A stretch of 64,000 nt of DNA, from contig NW_004457639.1 in assembly GCF_000203815.1 (NCBI RefSeq), forward strand, positions 62,001 to 126,000. The letters are read 5' to 3'. The translations under genes and the position numbers were made by a program. This stretch comes from Cavenderia fasciculata. Its lineage: Eukaryota > Evosea > Eumycetozoa > Acytosteliales > Cavenderiaceae. Shown piece by piece: positions 33,725 through 48,000 of this stretch. Positions within the stretch are counted from its first letter, which is position 1. Every line of letters starts with the position of its first letter. Below the pieces are notes generated by a model that was not told the DNA's origin, did no database searches, and worked only from the letters and a program-made list of their open reading frames with translations.

Positions 33725-35880
33725 ATGAAAAGTTTAACCAATTTTTTATTGTTAATATTAGTACTACAACTACTATCACTTCTATTATTATTTAATCATG
33801 TCGATGCTATTAGCAATCAATGTAAAAATGATATTGATATAATGTTGGATTATAAAAATAATTCAAATTCATTTAAAAGTAAGTAAATAGATAGTGTGAT
33901 CAATCAATGATCATCATCATCATCATAAACTCTAATCATTCATTTCATTTCATTCATTTAGTGATTACAAATTCTGGTAAATCAATGAATGATATGGGTA
34001 ATTTTGATCAATGTTTAATGTTGCCAAATGCAAGTTATAGTGTTTATGATACAGAGATTAAAAGTGAACGTCCCAAACCAGTTGGAGTATATCGTTATTT
34101 GGTTGGGTTATGTCTACCTAGATCATGTGATACTGATCAAGATGTGATTGATGCCATACCACTTTTACCATACTTTATACCATCGGCCAATCTTTCAGTT
34201 AGAGAACCTGTCATTAAACACTATGTACCTGGTCATACTACTGAAAGAGATATTACCCCAGGTAGTATTGTCATGATGGTTGTTTGTTCAATCATTGTAC
34301 TACTAGTTATTATTGGAACTATACTTGATATTCTAGTATTTAGCAAGGCTACTACTGCTACTGCTGACAATGATCATCCTCATTGTCGTAGTCGTCGCAT
34401 TAACCCAACATTTAAATTAATATTTCTATCATTTTCACTAAAGAATAATCTTTATTATTTCTCAAAGATATCAACACCAACCGGTGAATACTTTGGAACA
34501 ATGGATGGATTTAGAGTATTGGGAATGATTTGGGTTATTCTTGGTCATACAACCTTGTTTCAGTTTCCCATGTCTGGTGAACTAGACAAAGAACTCACTG
34601 TATTTGCTCATGGAGTAGCATTTGCAGTCTCGACTGGAGGTGTCTATTGTGTTGATATCTTTTTCATGCTTGGTGGTTTCTTGGTTTCAAATAGTTTATT
34701 AAAATATTTTACTAAACAACCAAGTAATAATAATAATAATAATGTAGATTTTACAAGTGAAAAGTCAGAAAATCAATCAGATCAACAATCAGATCAAAAA
34801 CTAGAACAACAATCAGATCAACAAACAGATCAACAACAAAATAATATTCAACAAGATAAACCAAAAAATAATAATTCAAAAAGATTTACAGGTAAATTTT
34901 GGTTTATGTATATAATTAATCGATTACTTAGATTATCACCACCATTTTACTTTACATTATTCTTTTATTGGTTATTGGTACCATTAATTGGTAGAGGCCC
35001 ATTGTGGTATCGATTTAAAATGGATTTGATTGGAAATTGTGACAAATATTGGTGGACCAATGTATTGTACATTAATAGTATCTATCCATTTTCAATGCAA
35101 GATACCCCGTTGGCGTGGTCATGGTATTTATCAGATGATATGATCTTTTATCTCTTGACACCTCTCTACATTTTTGCATACCTACGAATTGGTAAGAGAT
35201 TTGGATTGGCGGTGATTGGTTTGACTGTGATTGGATCGGTTGCTGCCACCACCATTCTTAGTATTCGTTATGACATGGTCAATTATTTTGTACAATGGGT
35301 ACAGCCAACCGAGTTTGCTTCGGACATTTACCAGAAACCATGGTGTAGAATCACTCCCTATGTCATTGGAGTAGCATCTGCCATGATTTTTAGAGACTAT
35401 AGAAAACAACTTCACGACCATCTCTATAAATCCATCGTTACTCGGTACACTCTTTATACACTCAATTTGGGTGTCCTTTTGGTTTGTATCTTTCTACCAA
35501 TGAATGCAAAGGAATGGACCCCAGAACACTGGAGTAGTACTGCAAGTGGTTTCTTTAATGGTTTTAGCAACACTCTACTCACACTGTCAATGTCTTACTT
35601 TTTCATTGCCACTTTTCTTGGGTATGCCAGTTTCTTGATCACACTGTTTAGTCTTACCATCTGGAAATATCTCTCTAAATTGGTGTATTGTACCTACTTG
35701 GTTCATGCCATTTTAATTATCATTCGAGTCTACTCTTCTCCCATCCTATTTGTTGTCGATTTCTATGGACAGTTTTGGTTTTTCATGGCAAACCTTTTAC
35801 TCTCTTTTATTTATGCTTTTATTCTTCATCTAACTATTGAAAGACCTTTTAATAATTTACTTAGACCTTTATTAAATTAA
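33725..35880 (+). CDS. Membrane acyltransferase-3 family protein (NRF-6-like)
   Basis: Exons 33725-33878 and 33962-35880 (690 residues). A signal peptide is clear (MKSLTNFLLLILVLQLLSLL). A luminal Cys-containing region follows (FDQCLMLPNAS, VGLCLPRSCD), like the N-terminal domain of NRF-6 proteins. Then come a first helix (VVCSIIVLLVIIGTILDILV) and an acyltransferase-3 domain with FRVLGMIWVILGHTT, carrying the conserved histidine. The domain also has GVYCVDIFFMLGGFLVS, RLLRLSPPFYF, about ten helices, and the end IERPFNNLLRP. A Gln/Asp/Asn-rich insert lies in a loop (about 310-345). Members move acyl groups across or at membranes; nematode NRF-6 acts in lipid or drug transport (family knowledge). 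Substrate unknown. Confidence 0.85.
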
Positions 35881-35967
35881 TAAAAAACCAAAAAAAAAAA
35901 AAAGATTATTAATCACTCTAGTCATATCATCACATTTTGTCACTATTATTTTACTCTGCCATTGTAA

Positions 35968-36155
35968 TGCAAACGCAGCCAGCAAACGCAGCCAGCAAAC
36001 AGCAAACGCAGCCAGTGTAACTACGATATAACTATGTGGGAGCAGAGTAGTATGACACTATGCTCACAGCCAGCAAACAGCGCAGCCAGCAAACAGCGCA
36101 GCCAGCAAACAGCGCAGCCAGCAAACAGCGCAGCCAGCAAACAGCGCAGCCAGCA
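35968..36155 (+). repeat. Minisatellite, 16-bp unit CAGCCAGCAAACAGCG
   Basis: Five near-perfect tandem copies of a 16-bp unit run at about 36066-36150, and shorter variants (CGCAGCCAGCAAA) lie at 35968-36015. The array stops at an A run that borders the 3' end of tRNA-Asp. Open frames through it are artefacts of the repeat. The units are contiguous, with no spacers. Confidence 0.9.
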
Positions 36156-36165
36156 AAAAAAAAAT

Positions 36166-36237
36166 CTCCCCTTCCGAGAATTGAACTCGGGCCTTTCGCG
36201 TGACAGGCGAAAATCCTCACCACTAGACCAAAAGGGA
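36166..36237 (-). tRNA. tRNA-Asp (anticodon GTC)
   Basis: On the minus strand the acceptor TCCCTTT pairs with AAGGGGA, the D arm is GGTCTAGTGGTGAGGAT, and the anticodon arm is TTCGC-CTGTCAC-GCGAA with anticodon GTC. The T arm is CCGAG-TTCAATT-CTCGG (B box GTTCAATTC). The discriminator is G, as expected for Asp. A T-run terminator follows. A retroelement begins 61 bp upstream and a minisatellite abuts the 3' side. Confidence 0.95.
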
Positions 36238-36297
36238 ACTTCGATGACCAAATAGAGAAAATTCAAGCCTGCTTCGCCGCGCTGCTGGGCCCCAATT

Positions 36298-37226
36298 GAG
36301 TTTGGAATTTTTCTGTAATAGAGAGAAAGAGATAGAAACAGAGAATTACGTATAGAGTACTATAGAATCGCTCAATCATCAACTATCTTCAACTATCTTT
36401 TATCACCATTACTATTTCTTTTCACACTCACTAAAAGCCACAACTAATTGCTCTAGTGTGCCCCCTTGTTCAATTATTTATATCATTATCATTATTATAA
36501 ATAAGGGGCGCGAGCGAGCACAACCACTGCCTATATCAAAGATCACCAACAGGAAAAAAAAAACCAAAAAAAAATCTCTCGCTCCTTCCTCCATCTCCTT
36601 CTCTAATCAACACAATACAATATGTAAAACAGTATCGAAACAATAGGAATTATAATTAATAGGTGGAATTTAATTATCATTACAACAAGTCAATACAGTT
36701 TGAAAACAGTATTCACATTACTATTACAATTGGAAATGAACATCATCAACATCCCATCAAAACATCAATCAACAACATAACAATACGAACAACAGAACGA
36801 TATAAGATAGATAATCATGGTGTAGACACAACCACCAACCATTACTCGACACACACATACATATGGATGGTGACACTGGGCACTCCCTCCAACAGTCACG
36901 ATCTGGTCACTAATCTGACAAAAGAACTATGGATTGTAACTCACAGAACCGTTCAGCCCCCCTCGATTCAACAGGTAAAGAAGCTTCCCGTCGTATTGAT
37001 GAACAAATAGAACTAATAGCTCCCACCAAGACTTGCCATTTTTGCTTGGATGGAAATAGAACAGACATTTGGCACCCCAAAAAACAGATTGGACTTGTTT
37101 CTTCTTTGGAAACTCAGTTCCCATTGCTGGTCAAACAAAGACTTCAATCAATAAAACTTCGCAATCGAAAGAGTAGTGCTCCACCCTACAGGTGGATGCC
37201 ACGAAATGAGATGCTTAAAAAAAAAA
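36298..37226 (+). mobile_element. Non-autonomous retroelement, 929 bp, with exact 15-bp TSD, upstream of tRNA-Asp
   Basis: The 15-bp sequence TGCTGGGCCCCAATT occurs exactly at 36283-36297 and again at 37227-37241, immediately after ten A. The element starts GAGTTTGGAATTTTTCTGTA, as does the mini-copy at 13388. It ends with a small hairpin (TCCACC-CTACA-GGTGGA), then GAGATGCTT and A10. That end is like a diverged form of the LINE tail end. Inside, an ATG at 36929 opens 105 codons with TCHFCLDGNR and a following histidine, which may be an ORF1 remnant or a small gene. No reverse transcriptase is present, so it must use enzymes from elsewhere. It points away from the tRNA. Confidence 0.7.
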
Positions 37227-37241
37227 TGCTGGGCCCCAATT

Positions 37242-38317
37242 TTTGATATTTGTATTTCTGTAATAGTGTGCTTGAAAAGTAAGTAACGATGTCTACTGGA
37301 TGAAAAGAGATAGAGTGTTATAGAGGAAGATCTGCAACGGTTATGAAATATTTTTATAATAAAACATAAATCTATATTAATGGGAGAGGCAGTCACACAC
37401 TAAACTTTCATTATTATATTCATATTGATATAATAGTACAGATATAATTAGGCACACTATATATTTATACCACTGAAACATATATATGCATTCATGGCCC
37501 ACCAGAGGGTCACGCACACTTGGATATTCATTTCAAGTAGAGTAGCACCTACAGATTCCTGAATAACATAGAGAGAATCAAGAGCATGTTGAACAATGCC
37601 AACATGACCACTGGAAGTAGAAAGTTCTCTAGACCAACCAATCTTATCGAATTGACAAAATTTAACCCCCACCTCAAATATCTCGGCCCAACTATTTTCA
37701 CCTATTCAATCATCTCTCCGATTTAAAAGAAAAAACCCTAAAACAATGATATGATTGGATTGATAAGAGAATGATACATGTATTATCATCAAATGAGACA
37801 TTTCAATGAAGAAAAAAAAAATAATGGTTATAGAAAAAGGTGTATAAATAAAAACAAACGAGTATCTCGATTATAATAAAATACAAAAATTATCTCTGTC
37901 TATCCATTTATCACCAAAAAATGAACAACCAAAAGGGTTGGCAAAGAAGTTCAGGTGAGATTTCACCAAAATTAAATTTTTAATTTAATTTTTTGATATT
38001 GGTGCTCCCTCTCACACTCTACCCTGAGTGATAAGAGATGTTACAACTATTATTCTAGTTACCCAATTATCTATAGATAATTTTTACCTATATTATTTTT
38101 TTCATATCTTTCAACAGTTGTTATCGATTGTCAATCCTCGCAGTTAGTACCCGATATAAAATAAAGGAGATTTAGATTCTATATCTGTTTTAGTTTATTT
38201 TCTTTTATTAGCAGCTTGTCAACAAATAACATCACATTTGTATATATATCCCCAAACAACATCAATCAATATTAATTACTTGTCAACCCACAATTAATCA
38301 ACTTTCTGTAAACAACA
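37242..38317. other. Accessory intergenic with decayed sequences
   Basis: Just after the 3' duplication, TTTGATATTTGTATTTCTGTAATAG (37242-37266) resembles the start of the 36298 element. It may be the head of an older, displaced copy. On the minus strand, about 37725-37457 reads open as AEIFEVGVKFCQFDKIGWSR and then HVGIVQHALDSLYVIQESVG. This looks like protein, but I do not recognise it and see no start or intact gene. The rest, up to the Argonaute ATG at 38318, is AT-rich with a T/A-rich promoter-like segment. Confidence 0.35.
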
Positions 38318-41385
<3,068 letters not shown>

Positions 41386-41661
41386 AGATCTTTGCAAAGG
41401 AAAAAACCAACTGTCCATCCATTTTAAAAAAATAAATACATTTTTTTAAAATCAATCCTATCTTAATCATTAATTATTGATTATCACTAAAACTATCCAA
41501 TATCCACTTCTTTTATTTATTTTTTTATTTATTAATTGTACCATTTCAACATTTATTCGATACTAGAGAACTAATCCAATTGCCAGCAAACACTATCACC
41601 ATTTAGGGAATATGATAATTTCAAGTTTGGAAATTTAACAATTTATTTATTTCATCACTTT

Positions 41662-42482
41662 CTATTCATCATCATCATCATCAAAAGCCAAAAATGTACC
41701 AGATACTCTGTGATAACAAGTTGGACAATGAGAAATAGCTTGTTTCTTGAAACAATCTTCACAACATGCTTGGTGACCACAAGGAATAAAAGCATAGCTT
41801 TCAGAATCACATCTATGGTTACATTGAATAGGCATTTTGGTTGGACGGAATGTAGATGTTGTAGTCGTAGTTGTTGTTGTGGTTTGAGATTGGTTCTTTG
41901 ATACAGGATTGGTTTTGTTTGGTGATTCTGTTTTATATATATTTATAGTTGATAATTGTGGTTGTGGTTTGGAAGGGTATTCTTCAAATTTCCTCTTTTT
42001 TACATCTGTTGTTGTGCCTACATCAGATTCATCATCACCATCACCATCACCATCATCATCATGATAGGCAGCATGTCTATTAAAGAACGCATTGAATAAT
42101 TCCTTTGTTTCATAGTAATCATTGTTTGTTTGCAATTTTTGTTGTTTTTGTAGTTGTAGTAATTCTATAATTAAAAGTTTGTGTGTTTCTATTTCATTTA
42201 TATAATATTCTTCTTGTGATTTTAATTGTTGTTCTAGTTGTTGTTTCTCAATGGTCATTTGTTCTTTAAGTTGCTCAAATGCTCTTACCAATTTTTTATT
42301 ATTATTTACCAATGTTTCAAAACAATCCTCATTTTTCTTAAGTAATACCTTTAAAACAACCGAATCATATTTATTACTATCCTAATAATATTAATATTAA
42401 TATCAAAATTAAAATATAAACAAAAATTAAATAATATTAATAAAATAATATTTATATTTATTGAACAATCAATAGTTACCAT
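41662..42482 (-). CDS. Coiled-coil protein with a C-terminal RING-type finger
   Basis: Exons (complement): 42480-42482 (ATG only) and 41662-42381 (240 residues). Exon 2 continues DSNKYDSVVLKVLLKKNED, a helical Gln/Glu-rich coiled coil (about residues 25-85), then an Asp-rich patch and a Thr run. The C-terminal finger is CNHRCDSESYAFIPCGHQAC followed by CEDCFKKQ and HCPTCYHRV, fitting a C3HC4 RING-like fold. RING fingers commonly bring a ubiquitin E2 to a substrate, so an E3 ligase role is inferred. The protein ends in an acidic FDDDDDE. The donor ATG|GTAAC is the same design as in the light-chain gene at 11508. Converges on the Argonaute gene with 276 bp between stops. Confidence 0.75.
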
Positions 42483-42864
42483 TGTTTGTTTGTTGTAAAA
42501 TAATATTAATTAATTAGTATGAATGAGTTCAATGATTGATCAATAATAATAATAATAATAATAATAGATGGGATGTATATCTCGTTCTCCTAACATGTAG
42601 TACTTTGTGTGATATGAATTCAATATAAATAATATAAATAGAATAATAATTTGATATTTTGGGAATAGGAGGGTGGGGTGATGTTCATTATTCAATCATA
42701 ATAACTTGTTGTATTATTATTATTATGTCATACAATCGATTTTATGTTACGCTTCAAGTTATTCCCTTTACAATCTGAGGTGCAAACTCATAAAATTGTA
42801 AAGGAAAGATAACACCAACCATGATACATGATGACATAATAGTAGTAATCATTAACTAACAGCA
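42483..42864. promoter_or_regulatory. Divergent intergenic, RING and LRR-like genes
   Basis: A 382-bp AT-rich spacer with (AAT)n at 42545-42567 and AT-rich sequence before both starts. No gene is seen. Confidence 0.4.
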
Positions 42865-43811
42865 ATGGCTGATCAAAGAGATAATAATAATAATAACCCT
42901 AACCAACCTACTACCAAGGTGTTTACAACAGTGGAGCAAGAGTTCCTCAAGCTACAAGGTCCAGCTATAAGCTTTGAAAATATAGTTAATGTAGAGTTGA
43001 ATGACTATGATTATTGCAAGTTAAAGGAATTTGTATGTACCTAGCTCTAGAGTGCACTTCAACTTTACTAATACTAAATCGATTTATCATTACTATTATT
43101 AATATTATGAAAAAAGGTTCAAGTAGTATTTCCTCAATTGGTTAATGTCAAATCGATGATACTAAGTAATAACCGATTTGATTATCATGTACCGCTATCA
43201 CACTGTACACAACTGAAAGAGTTGTACTTGCGAAAGGTCAAGTTTGACACACCTGACGTATTCAAGAGTATCATTGAAGAGATCAAATCCCTACCAAACA
43301 TTGAACATCTTTGTTTGTTGGATGCCAATATTGGATATGATAGTCAACCACCTTGCATCTATGGTGCACCTGATGAGATCATCCTCCAAAGTATACCTCT
43401 ACTAAAGTTGTTTAATTTCAAAAGTATGATAGTCAATAATAATAATAATAACCTGTATGTCGTCACGTGACTAATCAATTCTATCCTATTCCTATACTAT
43501 TCTAGTTGTCACTCCAGCAATGAGAGTACCGATTGATTTTGGCGTTAAACCAATGGTATTTAATTCAACTCCTCCTTCATCTCCAAATAAATCACCATTG
43601 TTGGTGGCTCTGTCGCCTGATCAACAACAAGAACGTCCATTATCAAGACAATCATCACCTCCTCTAAATATTCTAACAAGACCTTCATCGAGACAACAAT
43701 CATCGCCACCTCTAAATATTCTCACCAGACCTCCATCAAGACAACAACAATTACCAGCAATACATCTACAATCACCATTGATTGAGGCTGTTGTAGATCA
43801 AATTCCTGTCC

Positions 43812-43871
<60 letters not shown>

Positions 43872-44602
43872 CACCTGATATTAAAGATGATCATTTGGTA
43901 CCATCCCAAGAAGTAGAACAACCAGCAGTAGTCATTGTACAACCAAGATCACCAGTTTTGGAAAAAGTACTGAGTAAAACAAACAGTGCAAGAAGAGTAA
44001 CAACAACATCTACTACTACTACGACTACATCGTCCTCTCCAATACAAAATATTTCTAGAACAGCAGCACCTAAACCTGTACCTGTTCCAGTGACAAATCC
44101 AAAAGACTCTGTCCAGATTAGTAAAAAGACATTTTCAAGTGCTGCTGCTGTATCTCCATCAACTGTCAGCAAAAGAGTATCATCAACTACAGCCACAGCT
44201 TCACCTTCTTCACCACCTCTTACCTCGGCACCACCCAAAACAACCAACTCTAAATTATTAACAACCAAAAAAGCAATTGCTCCACCACCTCCTGCTCCTG
44301 CTCCTATAACTACTACAAGACATCAACAACAACCATCATCACCACCTCTTGTTTCTTCTCCTTCTCCTCCTCTTCCTCGTACTCATTTACCAGTTTCCAA
44401 TAATAATAATAATAATGATTCAAATTTATTGTCAACAACTAGTGTTATTAAAGATGAACATCATTTTATATTAAAATCGATTGAATGTCTTGTTCAAACA
44501 TTGACACTTGAAGACATTGGCAAAGTGAAACAATTCTTAAAAGATAGATTCTCCCAAATCTTGGATGCTACTAGCACAACACCTAAAAAATCAAACCAAT
44601 AA
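42865..44602 (+). CDS. Leucine-rich-repeat-like N-terminus with a long low-complexity region
   Basis: Exons: 42865-43032, 43117-43423 and 43506-44602 (523 residues). Residues about 55-155 show LRR-like spacing: LVNVKSMILSNNRFDYHVPL, CTQLKELYLRKVKFD and LPNIEHLCLLDANIG. The repeat number is only three or four. Then come Pro/Ser/Gln-rich repeats (SSPPLNILTRP twice, Q18 near residue 270) and Thr/Ser/Ala runs. The last 55 residues look folded and helical (HHFILKSIECLVQTLTLEDI and then GKVKQFLKDRFSQIL). I do not recognise a named family. LRR-containing scaffolds bind other proteins; anything more would be a guess. Introns are GT-AG with GTATG donors. Confidence 0.7.
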
Positions 44603-45003
44603 CCAAGAGAAGCATTGTTGTTTCCTTGTCATTTCATTTTTTATTAAAATTGTTGCACAAAAAAGGGAGTTTTCAAAATAAAATTAAAAGTTTCAAAGGT
44701 CACTCTCTTCATTCATTACCTCAAAAGATATTTACTTAGAAAGAGATAGATTAGATAGATAGTTTTATATATATAGATAGATATATATTTAACTATAAAT
44801 CATCATCACATTTATTATTATTATTATTAAAAGTATACTACACTTTAGCTTACTATATTATTTTAGTCAGTCTCAATATATTAAAAATTGAGAAAAAGAT
44901 TTGAAAGTACATACATTCATTCATATATTATATCTAATATACATTAGTTAGTTTAAATCAATCATCTTCATTATCACATATATTATACAAACATAATTGA
45001 ATA
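44603..45003. promoter_or_regulatory. Intergenic upstream of the UBR4 gene
   Basis: This 401-bp AT-rich region has a (GATA)-like run (44750-44785) and (TTA)n. It presumably holds the UBR4 promoter. No gene is seen. Confidence 0.4.
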
Positions 45004-48000
45004 ATGAGTGATGTTGATCCAGACCTTTTATTAGCTATTGCTCTCTCTGAGAGTTTAATGGTACTTGGTAAAGGTGGAGATGTATGTTATCAATCAATCA
45101 TAAAGATTAGTATATGTTATATATACAGAGAGAGAGATAGTTCTAACTCTTTCTTTCTCTTTCTCATTCTCTCTCTTTCTAGGAATCAACAAAAAATGAT
45201 GATCAAGAGGATGATGAAAATAATCCAAATGATAACAACAACAACAAGGAAAATAATGATGATCCTCCACCACAGATCGCTAGCGATTCACAAAAAGATA
45301 GAATCTATGATTACTTTGTTGAATTGGTTGGTCAACTAAAGAATGACAAGATTGGCAACTTGACTCCACTTCTTTGTGTACTCAAAGATCTTGTTTTACT
45401 TCCACAACATATTCATTATGTAACCAAGGTTTTGGAATTGATATCTTTCCTTATTATCGATGGAAAATATGGGGGTAAGAGTAGAATATATATTTATATT
45501 AGATAACTTTAGATTCCTAACTTTTTCTTTTCTTTTATTTTCTTTTTAATTTTCTTTTTTATTCTTTTTAGATATGGATGTTCAAAAGATTTATTCATTT
45601 AGCAAGGTGACTGTAGAGTTTTGTTTATCGACACTTGAGAGATGGAGTGAGAACGAGTTGGATATTGATGGTAATTTGGTTGGATCGTCGACGAATATGA
45701 CCTCTTCAACTGGAACGGCAACGGCGACCACTATCACCATCAAGTTATCAACACCATTGATTTTATTATCCATCATTGATATGCTTTGTTGCATAGAATT
45801 CCCATCCACCTCTATCGACAAGTCACAGTTGGACAAGATCCCATCATTCCTCAATGTCACCAATTTAGATCGTTTTGTTGGTGTCACAGAGTCTAAAGAA
45901 TCAACAAGTGAAAGTAAACCAACAATTGTAACTGAAGCTGTTGTTGTTTCTACTACATCATCCCCTTCTCCTTTACCTACTTCATCAACAATAGAATTAT
46001 TTAATCAATTTTTAAATAATGGTATTGGAAAGGAATCAACACCATTGATATCATCATCTTCTGTTGTTGATAGTGGTGGTGCTGTAAATATATCATCTTC
46101 ATTGATCCTTGATCACGATCAATTAAACGAAGAGATTCTAAAGAGCAATACTACCTACTTTAATAAGAACCTAAGAGGCGCCTCTCGGTTGTTGGCCATT
46201 TGCTCCAAGCTCCTTCCGGCCTACCAAACCGAGATGGAGGTTTCCGAAAAATTTGAATCATTCCTTGCAAGAGAGAATTTAATCTACAACTTTCTAAGCA
46301 ACGTTCAGGATATTCTATTTTCCGAAGGTTTTGAACAACTTGATGCTGCATCGATTCCATGGACAATCGACTTTATTGCTCGATTAATTGGTACTTTTAG
46401 ATCATATCAAGCTTATAATCTTAAAGCATTGTCTGTTTATGAACAACAAAAAGAAACCGAACAAAAACTACAAGATGGTGGAGGAGAACAGCAGCAGTCG
46501 ACTGCCAAAACAACCGTTCCATCACCTCTTATTAAATCAAAATTATTATCAAGTCAAGTATTTGAAAATTTATTTCAAGTTTTGGGTACAAAATTAAATT
46601 GTCCTGATCTTCAAATTAAAGCTGAAGTATGTAAACTAAAAAATAGAAAAAAACAAAAAAGAAAATAGAATTAATTTTAATTTTTTTTATTTAGATATTC
46701 TTTTCACTTTGTATTTTAAATGATATTGAAAAAATGAATATTAAAATTCAAGATATAATGGTAAAGGATAGTTTAGTTGAAAAGGATTATATTACTTGGA
46801 GTCCACAATTGGTGATATTGGCCATATCATTGATTTTTGATCGATTAGAATCAATGAATAATATTTCAGATTCTGGAAGTATCAACAGGGTGATATCACC
46901 AATTATGATTAGCGATCTGCCATCGACCTTTGGCAGTGCCAAGCCACACACTAAATTCCTTCACGTTTCGGCATTGGATAAGCAACTCATTTGGTTTGAC
47001 TATCTCTCACCCAAGCAGTACACTGCTGCCGAGTTGACCTCTATGTTTATTACACCTCGACTCTTGGACAATATTCTTTCAATTCTTTATATTTCCTATT
47101 TCAAGTTGAAGGATTCTCAACATTCTGCCTTGTCAGTGACTGACTCACCATCGTCCACTACTTCTACTCCTTTTACTACGCCCATTAAATCGGGTGGATC
47201 CTCTACTTCTGTACCAGTTGCTCCGACCAAGGCTACAGCTGCATCACTTAATGAATCATCAGATGAAGGAATATCAATGTTTGGATCATTGTTTGAATCT
47301 GGTCCTTCTCTTGGCATGTCAACCACAGCTCCTCCAACATCTACAACAACAACAACAACAGCTACCACCTCTAATACAAATGAATTTGATATTCAATTGG
47401 AAGGTAGTTATCAATCATTTATCAATTTTGTAAACGTAACCTTTGCCAAACCGGCTGTAGTATCCAAACTTTTTTCATTCCTCAACGATGTACATTTGCA
47501 AGTCTTGTCGACCATCCTTCTCTACCAGTCACCACATGGAAGTTCCTACTCTCCATACATCCAATCCCAAGCCATCGCCAATATCTTGCGTTCCATCAAC
47601 CTCAACATTATCAAATCTTTGGATGTCTTGTCCGTCCCATTACAAGAGAAATGGATAGATTCCATTTTTGATTTATGTAATCGTACAATAGATCAAGAAA
47701 AGGAAAAAAAGACTACAACAGAGGTAGAAGCATTGGCTATTGGATCAATATCACCACCACGTGAATTATTGTCATTATTAGGTTGGATATTTGTAAAGCG
47801 TCAACAATTAAAATTAACATCCTCCACCAATACTACCACAACTGCTTCTGATGACAAAATTATAATGACATTGTGGGAAAGATTTATTTATTTCAACAAT
47901 GTACAAAATAATCAATTTGTCAGTGTGCCAAAGGAAATGATCATTGGTTTTGAATACATTACCTTTTTATTGTTTTCATTCCATAGTTTGAATGAACAAA

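Noticed and set aside
36066-36150. Regular short repeats resembling a CRISPR array
   Set aside because: The 16-bp units are contiguous with no unique spacers, and the genome is eukaryotic. It is a minisatellite.
36021-36266. Cys/Leu/Ala-rich minus-strand ORFs
   Set aside because: They come from the minisatellite and run through tRNA-Asp.
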